17,347 nucleotides of DNA from Clostridiales bacterium (GTDB lineage Bacteria > Bacillota > Clostridia > Oscillospirales > Oscillospiraceae), in assembly GCA_003533405.1 (NCBI GenBank), contig DQDL01000083.1, positions 1-17,347 on the forward strand. The letters are read 5' to 3'. Below the pieces are notes generated by a model. It did no database searches and was not told the origin of the DNA. It saw only the letters and a program-made list of their open reading frames with translations. This document shows positions 1 through 6,947 of the stretch, one piece after another; positions within the stretch are counted from its first letter, which is position 1, and every line of letters starts with the position of its first letter. Made by a program: the position numbers and the translations under genes.

Positions 1-28
1 CGGCTTAGCCGGAGGTTTTGATTTTTGC
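1..28. terminator. Possible terminator hairpin cut by the window edge
   Basis: The first bases form a short dyad (CGGC, TTA, GCCG) followed on the plus strand by GAGG and a T-rich run. Read outward, it looks like the right part of a GC-rich hairpin whose left arm may start before base 1. It would sit just after the stop of the M16 peptidase gene (minus strand) and could serve genes on both sides. The missing left part prevents a firm call. Confidence 0.3.
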
Positions 29-31
29 TTT

Positions 32-2914
32 TTACTTATTCACAAACGCTACTGCGTCGTGGCTGCCGACGGCGCAGAAAATGCTATTTTCAACATAGGC
101 TCGGAGGGTCGGGATGAGGGAACGGAGGTCTGCGGCGGTAGTGTCGAGTATCTCGTGGCGCAGCTTGGCGATAAACTCGGGCGTCGTGCCACGCAGATAG
201 CGGCGGCAGCTCAATTCACACTGTCCGGCGGGGTCGAGCAGGGGGTCGGTGGTGTTCACCGTGCCGATGATGATATCGTCAAGCGGCATGTCCTCGGAGA
301 GCATCTCACCCAGCACATCGGGCAGCGCCGCAAATGCATCGGCGGAGCTCATGAGATTCGGGTCACGGTACGAGTAGCAGAAAATGTCGCCGTTCGAGCG
401 GACGCTCATGCCCGTGCCGTAAGCGCCGCCCTGCACACGCACGGCGTTCCACAGGTAGCCGTAGGTCATGAGGGACGACAAAACCGGCCATGCGCCGCTG
501 AATTTTCCGCCGAATGCGTTGAGATTTCCGCCCAGTGCGCTGAAGCCGACATCGGCGGGTATCTCGACGGCGCAGTCGGTCTTTGCACCCTCGGGCGCAG
601 CGGCAGCTTCGCCTATCTCGCTTTCCGGCAGAGCCTTTACAAAGCTCTCTATCGCCGAAATAGACGGCTCGCCGCCGAAGCCGACAAACAGTCTGTTTGC
701 GGCAAAGGCACGGTGCGCAAGCCCGGCAAGCTTTTCGCCGAGCGCTTCGGCGTGCTCGGAAAAGCTTGCTGCAAGGTCTGCAAACCAGCGGGCAAAGCTC
801 TCACCCTCAAGCGCTTCACGCAGTGCGGCCTCGGCCGAGAAGCCCGACAGCGCCTTTGTCATTGCAAAGCTGTGGCCGTTTCCGATGAGCGACTGCTTGA
901 TGAAATAATCGCTCTGCATAACTATTTCGCCTATCTTGTCGGTCTCGCTCCAGCAGGTGTGCAGCAGAAGCTCGCTCAGCAGCTCCATGGCCGCCTGTGC
1001 GTTTTCACGCAGGGTGCTTGCCGAAACGAGAAGATACGGCTTGCAGCTGTCAAGCTCACCCTCGTGCGAGATGATATCGACCTTTGCGGCGATGCCGCCG
1101 AGCGTGGACTTTATCTTGTTCTGAAGCTCAAGCGCCGTGAGGTTTTCCGTGCGCAGGTCGCCGAGACAGCTTGTGAGCAGGTTCAAAAGCCGAAGCTCCA
1201 CGGTCGTGAAGTCGGACACATCAAAGTACAGGTTAAGATACACGATGCCGTCCGAGTTTACCTCCACGCTCAGCGCCGGTCTGCCTGCGATATCAACGGT
1301 CGCAGTCCTTATCGGCTCAACATCACGGGGAACATCGCCAAGCTCCAGAACCGGCAGGGTCGAGAGGGTCTCCTCGTCATCCTGACTTTGCTGCCAGAGC
1401 TGCATTTTTTGGGTGGCGTTCATCATTTCCCGACGTTTTTCGTCGTCCCATGCGGCAGCCTCGGCCTCGCACCTTGCCTTTTCACGCTGAGCGTCGTCAA
1501 ATAGCTTTGTTTTGGACGGCAGAGCGTAGACATAGCACTTATCGTCGGGGTCTGCGAGCATTTCGAGCATGAGCGCTTCAAAATAGCCGGTGTCGAGCTT
1601 ATTGCGCAGTGCATCAAACACCTTGGCGTTATCGATGTGCAGCAGCGGGTCGCCGCCGTAAAGCCAGCCGTCGAGCGCCTTTATCGCAAGCTCCACGCCA
1701 TACGGCTCCGTGACCTCGCGGCAGTTGAAGGCAAAGCGCTCGATGCAGGCGTGCAGTGCGCTGCGGTCAAGGCCGTTTTCGGCAACACGGCGCACGGTCT
1801 CGGGCACAAAGGAGCGAATTTCGTCAAACTTATCGGCGGCGGTGTTTAGAACCACGAGCGCCGCCGACGGCTGATAAATGCCGTCGTTTATCTCAAGGCC
1901 GACATCCTGCGCAAGGCCGTTTTCCAAAAACGCACGCTTGAGAGGCGCTTCGTTAGAGCCGGTGAGACAGTCTGCGATTATCTTCGCCGCATAGAGCTTT
2001 TCAATTTCGTCAAAGCGGCACAGGAGCTTACCCATGACCATGTGCGCACGCAGCTCCTCGCCCTCGGTGGGCTCGAAGGAAACGGTCGCCGTGCCGGTGA
2101 CTGGCTTTTGATCTTTAAAGTCAAAGTCCGGCTCAAGGTAGTCGTAGTGAGAGAGATATTCTGCGTCTATGTACTCCAGAACGCTGTCTATATCCATGTG
2201 TCCGTCAAGGAAGAAGCGGGCGTTTGAGGGGTGGTAAAAGCGCTTGTGCGTTGCGATAAACTGCTCATAGCTTAGGTCTGTTATGTTCTCGGGTCTGCCG
2301 CCGGAGGAGAAGCCGTAGCAGGTGTCCGGGTACATGAGCCTGTCGCAGGCGTCGCCCATGATGCGCTCGACATCGGCGTATGCGCCCTTCATCTCGCTGA
2401 ACACGACGCCGTTGTAGCTGACGCTGCCGTCCTCATCAAACTCGTAATGCCAGCCCTCCTGCATGAATATCTCGGGCATGGAGTAGATGCTGGGACGGAA
2501 CACCGCATCGAGATACACGCTCATGAGGTTGAAAAGATCCTGCTCATTGCGGCTCGAGACCGGAAACATGGTCTTGTCGCCGAAGGTGTAGGCGTTCAAA
2601 AAGGTCTGCATGGAGCTTTGCAGAAGTGACACGAACGGCTCCTTTACGGGGAATTTTTCCGAGCCGTTAAGCACGCTGTGCTCAAGAATGTGGAAAACGC
2701 CGGTGTCGTTTTCGGGAAGGGTCCTGAAGGAGACGGCAAAGGTCTTGTTGAGGTCGGCTCTGTCAAAGTACAAAAGCCGGGCGCCGCACTTTTTGTGCCG
2801 CAGGGTGTAGAGCGTGGCCTTTTTCGCCTCGACATACTGCCTTTTTTCAAGCTCGAAGCCGGCGGTCACGCCGCCGGGCTCCAAGTCGCATAGTTTCGTT
2901 TTTTCGGTTATCAT
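32..2914 (-). CDS. M16C family zinc metallopeptidase (PreP/falcilysin-like)
   Basis: 960 residues, the normal size for M16C peptidases, which fold as two M16 halves closing around a chamber and degrade peptides rather than folded proteins. The inverted zinc motif HxxEH is at residues 75-79 (H75, E78, H79) and a third ligand is probably E174 in the VFSEMKG segment, a spacing like that of presequence protease. The downstream half has no second zinc motif, as expected. No signal peptide or membrane segment is visible, so a cytoplasmic location is likely. The ATG at 2912-2914 has AAAGGCGAG a few bases upstream. It has its own promoter (2965-2993) and follows a hairpin ending the upstream minus-strand unit, so it is probably monocistronic. 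Family assignment is firm; the substrate is unknown. Confidence 0.93.
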   Translation of the reverse strand: MITEKTKLCDLEPGGVTAGFELEKRQYVEAKKATLYTLRHKKCGARLLYFDRADLNKTFAVSFRTLPENDTGVFHILEHSVLNGSEKFPVKEPFVSLLQSSMQTFLNAYTFGDKTMFPVSSRNEQDLFNLMSVYLDAVFRPSIYSMPEIFMQEGWHYEFDEDGSVSYNGVVFSEMKGAYADVERIMGDACDRLMYPDTCYGFSSGGRPENITDLSYEQFIATHKRFYHPSNARFFLDGHMDIDSVLEYIDAEYLSHYDYLEPDFDFKDQKPVTGTATVSFEPTEGEELRAHMVMGKLLCRFDEIEKLYAAKIIADCLTGSNEAPLKRAFLENGLAQDVGLEINDGIYQPSAALVVLNTAADKFDEIRSFVPETVRRVAENGLDRSALHACIERFAFNCREVTEPYGVELAIKALDGWLYGGDPLLHIDNAKVFDALRNKLDTGYFEALMLEMLADPDDKCYVYALPSKTKLFDDAQREKARCEAEAAAWDDEKRREMMNATQKMQLWQQSQDDEETLSTLPVLELGDVPRDVEPIRTATVDIAGRPALSVEVNSDGIVYLNLYFDVSDFTTVELRLLNLLTSCLGDLRTENLTALELQNKIKSTLGGIAAKVDIISHEGELDSCKPYLLVSASTLRENAQAAMELLSELLLHTCWSETDKIGEIVMQSDYFIKQSLIGNGHSFAMTKALSGFSAEAALREALEGESFARWFADLAASFSEHAEALGEKLAGLAHRAFAANRLFVGFGGEPSISAIESFVKALPESEIGEAAAAPEGAKTDCAVEIPADVGFSALGGNLNAFGGKFSGAWPVLSSLMTYGYLWNAVRVQGGAYGTGMSVRSNGDIFCYSYRDPNLMSSADAFAALPDVLGEMLSEDMPLDDIIIGTVNTTDPLLDPAGQCELSCRRYLRGTTPEFIAKLRHEILDTTAADLRSLIPTLRAYVENSIFCAVGSHDAVAFVNK

Positions 2915-2964
2915 TTTTTCTCGCCTTTCATAATGCAGCCCTTCTGTGGTTGTACTGCGCCCTC

Positions 2965-2993
2965 ATTTTAGCGCATCGTCAGACAAAAAACAA
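2965..2993 (-). promoter_or_regulatory. Sigma-A-type promoter of the M16C peptidase gene
   Basis: On the minus strand the sequence reads TTGTTT (2988-2993), a 17-base spacer, then TAAAAT (2965-2970). Both boxes are close to consensus and the spacing is ideal. The start codon lies about 50 bases downstream. Confidence 0.6.
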
Positions 2994-3059
2994 CAGGATT
3001 CGACCTTCGCGATATGAACAAAAATTGCAAAAACCGGCGATATTTCGCACAAATGGGAG

Positions 3060-3084
3060 CCCCTGCGGCTTTTTGCCGCAGGGG
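3060..3084 (-). terminator. Hairpin terminator after the UroD-corrinoid gene
   Basis: A perfect 10-bp inverted repeat (CCCCTGCGGC and GCCGCAGGGG) with a five-base loop starts 7 bases past the stop of the minus-strand corrinoid gene. The T-tract after the minus-strand hairpin is poor, so it may be a weak terminator or a 3'-end stabilising hairpin rather than a strong intrinsic terminator. Confidence 0.5.
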
Positions 3085-3091
3085 CAGGTGT

Positions 3092-4816
3092 TCAGAGAGT
3101 GAGTACCTTCACGGCGGCACGGGCAGCCGAGGCTGCGTCCGGCGTGTAGATATCTGCGCCTATCTCGTCGCAGAAGCTCTGGCTGATGGGTGCTCCGCCG
3201 ACCATGATGGTCGTCGTGTCACGGATGCCGGCCTGTTTTGCAAGCTCCACTATCTGCCGCATTTCCTGCATCGTTGTCGTGAGCAGGGACGAGCAGGCGA
3301 TAATGTCGCAGTCGTGCTCCTTTGCCGTCTGAATGAACTTCTCCGGCGGGACATCAGCCCCGAGATCGTACACCTCGATGCCGCTGCCCTCGAACATTAT
3401 CTTGACGAGATTCTTGCCAATATCGTGCAGGTCGCCGAGCACCGTGCCGATGCAGGCGGAGCCAATGGAGCGGCTGCTTCCGTCCTCGGACACCATGTGC
3501 GGCTTGAGTACGGCGGTGGCGGCGGCCATGCACCGTGCGGCAATGAGCATTTCGGGAACGAAGGCTCTGTTTGCCGAGAAATCCTCGCCCAATTCGTTCA
3601 TGCCGACGATGAGCCCGCCCGAGAGAATGTCCTGAGCGTCCATGCCGTCATTAAGCGCCTCGTCTATGAGCGCCAGCAGCTTTTTCTGCTGACCCCGCTT
3701 GATGGCTGATGCTATCTTCGTGAGGATATCGCCCTCGGCCTCCTCGGTTTTGGTTTCGACTGCGGCAGCCGTGCTCACGCCGTCGAGCCTGCGGCGGGGG
3801 ATATCCGGCAGGTCGAAATGCGGCATATGCAGCTTTGCGTTGTAGTCGTCTATCGCACGGTCGATGTACTGATCTATATGCGGGTACACGGCGCCGGGCA
3901 AGCCGTAGGTGATAGACGGAATGAAGTGTCCGCCCGGGCAGCAGTCACGCAGCGTTTTCTCGGCGTAGGCGGTTATCTCCTCGGGCGTGGCGTCGGCACG
4001 GTCTATGGCGGCACCCATGCCGCCCATTAAAACGAGCCTGCCCTTTAAATGCTTCTGCAATGCGGGGATGTTGTTCTCCGGCAGCGTGCCCTGCCAGACC
4101 TGTATGCCGATCTCGGCCATGTCATCGACGATGTCGGCAAGGTATGCGTCGCCGTGGTGGACGGCGATGCAGCCACGGGAGCGAATGTAGCCGTAGAAGC
4201 GGCGGTACGGCTCCTTGAAGAACTCACGCCACATATCCGGCTTCATGAAAAGTGCGGTCTTTGTGCCCCAGTCGTCGTGCGAGAAGATGACATCCGGCTG
4301 GAGATTGTCAATAAGAAGCTGTACATATTCAAGGCGGTACTGCGTGATGTACTCTATAAGCTCGTGCATCTCGTCGGGGTGCTCGTACAGCGCCGTGAGC
4401 GTGTTTTCAAAGCCCATGAGGAAGTGGCACTGCTCGAAAATGCCCGTACCCATGAAGCCCGCAACGAGCTGCTTATCCCCTGCGGCGGCTCGAGCCTTGG
4501 CTCGGCACTCCGCCCAGCCCTCGGTGCAGTTTGCGGCGATATCGGGGGCGTGGACAAATTCACGCCAGCGGGTGATATCCGGACAGACGGTGAGCCCGTC
4601 GCCGTGCAGCGGCGTTGCGCCCGGAGCGTCCTCGGGGAAGCTTATGGTCGTGCCCCAGCGATCCTTTGACACCGAGCCGCGCTTGCGGTTGCCGCACAGA
4701 TAGACATTTATCGGGTCGTACAGGCACATGTGCAGCGCCTCATACTGCTTTAATATCCTTTCGGGCTTGCCGTCGGGCTTCAGTAATTCAAGAAAAATTT
4801 CCTTTGCAGTCTGCAT
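3092..4816 (-). CDS. UroD-type methyltransferase fused to a corrinoid-binding protein
   Basis: 574 residues from the ATG at 4814-4816. An in-frame GTG at 4823-4825 overlaps the Shine-Dalgarno AAGGAG and is rejected; the ATG sits 8 bases after it. Residues 1 to about 335 resemble the uroporphyrinogen decarboxylase/MtaA/CmuA fold. A linker rich in Ala and Glu (about 345-363) leads to a four-helix cap (about 364-445, with NELGEDF and FVPEMLIAAR) and a B12-binding Rossmann domain (about 452-574). The cobalt-coordinating DxHxxG is D462-H464-G467, followed by ACSSLLTTTM and VGGAPIS. This is a CmuA-like layout with methyltransferase and methyl carrier in one chain. The usual HxC zinc motif of MtaA-type enzymes is not obvious; the equivalent region reads VHHGD near residue 220. 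It is translationally coupled to the DUF2284 gene (stop at 4818-4820). The substrate is unknown. Confidence 0.9.
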   Translation of the reverse strand: MQTAKEIFLELLKPDGKPERILKQYEALHMCLYDPINVYLCGNRKRGSVSKDRWGTTISFPEDAPGATPLHGDGLTVCPDITRWREFVHAPDIAANCTEGWAECRAKARAAAGDKQLVAGFMGTGIFEQCHFLMGFENTLTALYEHPDEMHELIEYITQYRLEYVQLLIDNLQPDVIFSHDDWGTKTALFMKPDMWREFFKEPYRRFYGYIRSRGCIAVHHGDAYLADIVDDMAEIGIQVWQGTLPENNIPALQKHLKGRLVLMGGMGAAIDRADATPEEITAYAEKTLRDCCPGGHFIPSITYGLPGAVYPHIDQYIDRAIDDYNAKLHMPHFDLPDIPRRRLDGVSTAAAVETKTEEAEGDILTKIASAIKRGQQKKLLALIDEALNDGMDAQDILSGGLIVGMNELGEDFSANRAFVPEMLIAARCMAAATAVLKPHMVSEDGSSRSIGSACIGTVLGDLHDIGKNLVKIMFEGSGIEVYDLGADVPPEKFIQTAKEHDCDIIACSSLLTTTMQEMRQIVELAKQAGIRDTTTIMVGGAPISQSFCDEIGADIYTPDAASAARAAVKVLTL

Positions 4817-4817
4817 A

Positions 4818-5354
4818 TCAGTCACTCCTTAGTAGAACGCAGGATGTGTATGTCATGGTGAGCTTGCCGTAATTATACTCAAGCCCCGAGCGGCGGCAAA
4901 TGTCGCTGACCCAAAGGCCGTAGGCCTCCATGGACGAAAGCCGCTTTTTCGGGAAGCGGCAGGGCTTCGTGGGATAGGTGCATTTTGCGCAAACGGTGCA
5001 GGTGCCGGCCGTCAGCGCAAGGCAGTCGGGGCAGAGCATCCTCGCCTGGCGGGCGAAGCTTTCAAAGCTTTTCTTGTGGCGGCGGGATATCTCCTGCATA
5101 CCGTCATAATCAAACTCGTCGGAAAGCGTGCCTGTGGTCTGCACGAGAACACCGCTTTTGCAGCCGGCGATATCCTCTATCGCCTGCTCGAGCGTCCCGC
5201 AGCCCGGCGGACACGCCCAGCTTGCGCCGTATCTTCCGCAGCGGTTTTGCCTGCACATGGTGCGCACGTCGGCTCTCGGCACAAACGCCTCCATATTCGC
5301 CGCAGCGTAATGCGAAAAGCCGTTTTCCGCCGCAAGGGTCATCAGCCGTGTCAT
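4818..5354 (-). CDS. DUF2284 Cys-rich putative metal-binding protein
   Basis: 178 residues from the ATG at 5352-5354, with AGAGG ten bases upstream. A longer reading from TTG at 5375 is possible but that TTG lacks a ribosome binding site and overlaps the -35 box of the divergent promoter. The N-terminal part holds C34, C39, C48 and C52 in the CRxxxCxxYGxxWxCPPxxxC pattern typical of DUF2284. The C-terminal half holds C119, C122, C125 and C132 (CxxCxxCx6C), a ferredoxin-like spacing. Iron-sulfur or other metal binding is therefore likely but not proven, and no reaction is established. The stop lies one base before the ATG of the UroD-corrinoid gene, so the two are co-translated and may act together, for example as an electron-transfer or corrinoid-handling partner (inference). 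Confidence 0.85.
   Translation of the reverse strand: MTRLMTLAAENGFSHYAAANMEAFVPRADVRTMCRQNRCGRYGASWACPPGCGTLEQAIEDIAGCKSGVLVQTTGTLSDEFDYDGMQEISRRHKKSFESFARQARMLCPDCLALTAGTCTVCAKCTYPTKPCRFPKKRLSSMEAYGLWVSDICRRSGLEYNYGKLTMTYTSCVLLRSD
4825..4830 (-). promoter_or_regulatory. Ribosome binding site that fixes the UroD-corrinoid start
   Basis: AAGGAG on the minus strand, 8 bases before the ATG at 4814-4816. It overlaps the upstream in-frame GTG at 4823-4825, which therefore cannot be the start. Confidence 0.75.
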
Positions 5355-5368
5355 ATCCGTTGTACCTC

Positions 5369-5398
5369 TTGACAAAGCAGTCGATGACTGCTTATATA
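5369..5398 (+). promoter_or_regulatory. Promoter of the RACo - homocysteine methyltransferase operon
   Basis: Perfect -35 TTGACA at 5369-5374 and an AT-rich -10 region: TTATAT at 5392-5397 (17-base spacer) or TATATA at 5393-5398 (18-base spacer). A consensus TATAAT at 5395-5400 lies 20 bases from the -35, longer than normal. The spacer is occupied almost entirely by a perfect dyad, described separately. Confidence 0.65.
5375..5393. promoter_or_regulatory. Candidate operator dyad in the promoter spacer
   Basis: A perfect inverted repeat, AAGCAGTC then GAT then GACTGCTT, fills the space between -35 and -10 of the rightward promoter. It also covers the expected start point of the leftward promoter. 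A dimeric regulator bound here could control both arms of the corrinoid module. No regulator gene is in the window, so the protein is unknown. Confidence 0.6.
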
Positions 5399-5424
5399 AT
5401 AAAGATATAATGATATTATATTAA
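5396..5424 (-). promoter_or_regulatory. Possible leftward promoter for DUF2284 - UroD-corrinoid
   Basis: On the minus strand TTAATA (5419-5424), 17 bases, TATTAT (5396-5401). Several alternative boxes exist in this AT-rich stretch, so the exact elements are uncertain, but a leftward promoter must lie in this region if the two minus genes are expressed from it. Confidence 0.35.
5405..5421. repeat. Second, AT-rich dyad in the divergent region
   Basis: ATATAAT then GAT then ATTATAT is a perfect inverted repeat with the same GAT centre as the dyad at 5375-5393, but with AT-only arms. It could be a second operator half of a cooperative pair or simply an effect of AT-rich promoter sequence. Confidence 0.35.
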
Positions 5425-5436
5425 GGAGGAAAGTCC

Positions 5437-6945
5437 GTGTCAAGCATCGAAGTGCGGGCAAGCGGCAAAGTGCATACCGTGCAGGTAAACGATAACGAAA
5501 CGCTGCTGGCGGCTTTGCGCAAAGCGGGCTTCTCCGTTCCCGCCGCCTGCGGCGGCAGGGGCAAATGCGGCAAGTGTCGTGTGAAGCTAAACGGCGTGCA
5601 GCGCCTTGCGTGCAAGGTCATCCCCACGGACGGCGACACCGTCGAGCTTCCCGAAGCCGCCGGCGGTGCGATACTCACGGAAACGGTCGATATCGCCGCA
5701 CCCAAGGCGGCTCAAAGCGGCATAGCCGCCGCCGTTGACCTCGGCACGACCACCGTCGCCGTGCGCATTTACGACCTTGAAAATGCGGCGGAGCTCAGAA
5801 CGCTCAGCGCATGGAACGCTCAGGCGGCCTACGGCGGCGATGTCATCAGCCGCATCCGCTACACCATGGATGAGCCGGACGGCCTGCACGAGCTGTCGGT
5901 ACTCATCCGCCGCCAGACCGAGGACTTGATACTTACCGCTCTCGCCGAATGCGGCAGAGATAAAGCTGAGCTAAAGAGCGTTTTCCTTGCCGGAAACACC
6001 GTCATGCAGCACATTTTTGCGGGCTTGCCCGTGCGCTCGATAGCGACTGCGCCCTTTAAGCCCGAGACGCTTTTTGAAGCCACCACGGGCGATACGCTTC
6101 TCGGTGCGGAGGTGAACTTCTCCCCGTGCGTCGCCGGATATGTCGGCGGCGATATCACGGCGGGACTGCTTGCGTCCAAGCTGTGTTCCGCCGGGGGAAG
6201 CTCGCTGTTTTTGGATATCGGCACGAACGGAGAAATGGCGATCGTGAGCGGGGGCAGGGTCTCCTGCTGCGCCGTCGCCTCCGGCCCTGCATTCGAGGGT
6301 GCGGGCATAAGCTGCGGCATGCCGGCGCTCGCAGGCGCCGTCAGCCATGTGCGCTATGACCGAGGCTTTTTGTACGATGTAATCGGCGCAGTCGAGCCTG
6401 TCGGCATCTGCGGCTCGGGGCTCATCGACCTTGCCGCCACGCTGCTTAAGCTCGGCTGCATAGACCCCGGCGGCAGACTGCTTCCGCCGGAGCTTGCGCC
6501 CGAGAAAGTGCGGCGGTACATCCGTCCGGACGGGCAGGGTAACGGCGTGTTTTACCTCACGGAAAACGTGTACCTCACCGCCGCCGATGTGCGCAGTCTC
6601 CAGCTTGCCAAGGCCGCCGTTGCCGGCGGTGTTGAGGTGCTGCTTGACCGGCACGGGATAAAGGCAGGCGACCTTTCAAGGGTCTGCCTTGCCGGCGGCT
6701 TCGGCAATTACATCGACCCCAAAAGCGCCATGGTGCTCGGCATGCTGCCGGAAATTTCGCCGGAGCGCTTGCGCTGCCTCGGCAACACCTCGCTTGCCGG
6801 TGCGTCCATGGCGGCGGTCGATCCCGAGTGCCGCCGTGAGCTTCGCTCATGCGCCGAAAAATGCGAATATATCGAGCTGTCCGGCCTGCGGGAATTCACC
6901 GAGGCGTTCACGGACAACATGACTTTTGATATTACGGAGGACTAA
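5437..6945 (+). CDS. RACo-like corrinoid activation protein ([2Fe-2S] ferredoxin plus ASKHA ATPase, DUF4445)
   Basis: 502 residues from a GTG at 5437, 6 bases after AAGGAGGA. Such proteins use ATP to drive one-electron reduction of inactive Co(II) corrinoid proteins back to Co(I). The N-terminal ferredoxin domain has C38, C44, C47 and C59 (Cx5Cx2C, then a distant Cys), typical of [2Fe-2S] plant-type ferredoxins. The actin-like part starts at about residue 97 with AVDLGTTTVAVRIYDL; further nucleotide-binding segments are FLDIGTNGEMAIV, VASGPAFEGAGI and LAGGFGNYIDP. The spacer between the ferredoxin and ATPase parts is only some 20-30 residues, so the RACo linker domain seems reduced or absent, which explains a length below the usual 600 or more. 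The gene is two bases upstream of the homocysteine methyltransferase start and is the first gene of the rightward operon. Its likely client is the fused corrinoid protein encoded divergently. Confidence 0.92.
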   Translation: MSSIEVRASGKVHTVQVNDNETLLAALRKAGFSVPAACGGRGKCGKCRVKLNGVQRLACKVIPTDGDTVELPEAAGGAILTETVDIAAPKAAQSGIAAAVDLGTTTVAVRIYDLENAAELRTLSAWNAQAAYGGDVISRIRYTMDEPDGLHELSVLIRRQTEDLILTALAECGRDKAELKSVFLAGNTVMQHIFAGLPVRSIATAPFKPETLFEATTGDTLLGAEVNFSPCVAGYVGGDITAGLLASKLCSAGGSSLFLDIGTNGEMAIVSGGRVSCCAVASGPAFEGAGISCGMPALAGAVSHVRYDRGFLYDVIGAVEPVGICGSGLIDLAATLLKLGCIDPGGRLLPPELAPEKVRRYIRPDGQGNGVFYLTENVYLTAADVRSLQLAKAAVAGGVEVLLDRHGIKAGDLSRVCLAGGFGNYIDPKSAMVLGMLPEISPERLRCLGNTSLAGASMAAVDPECRRELRSCAEKCEYIELSGLREFTEAFTDNMTFDITED

Positions 6946-6947
6946 TC

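Noticed and set aside
59..1504. Long open frame (481 codons) on the plus strand
   Set aside because: It is the antisense shadow of the M16C peptidase gene, whose HxxEH motif and full-length family match show the minus strand is coding. GC-rich third positions commonly keep the opposite frame open.
5355..5375. TTG start giving a 185-residue DUF2284 protein
   Set aside because: The TTG has no ribosome binding site and lies within the promoter and dyad region, whereas the ATG at 5354 follows AGAGG.
5355..5436. Cobalamin riboswitch upstream of the corrinoid genes
   Set aside because: The divergent region is only 83 bases, too short for a B12 riboswitch, and no B12-box-like conserved sequence is visible. 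A protein operator fits better.
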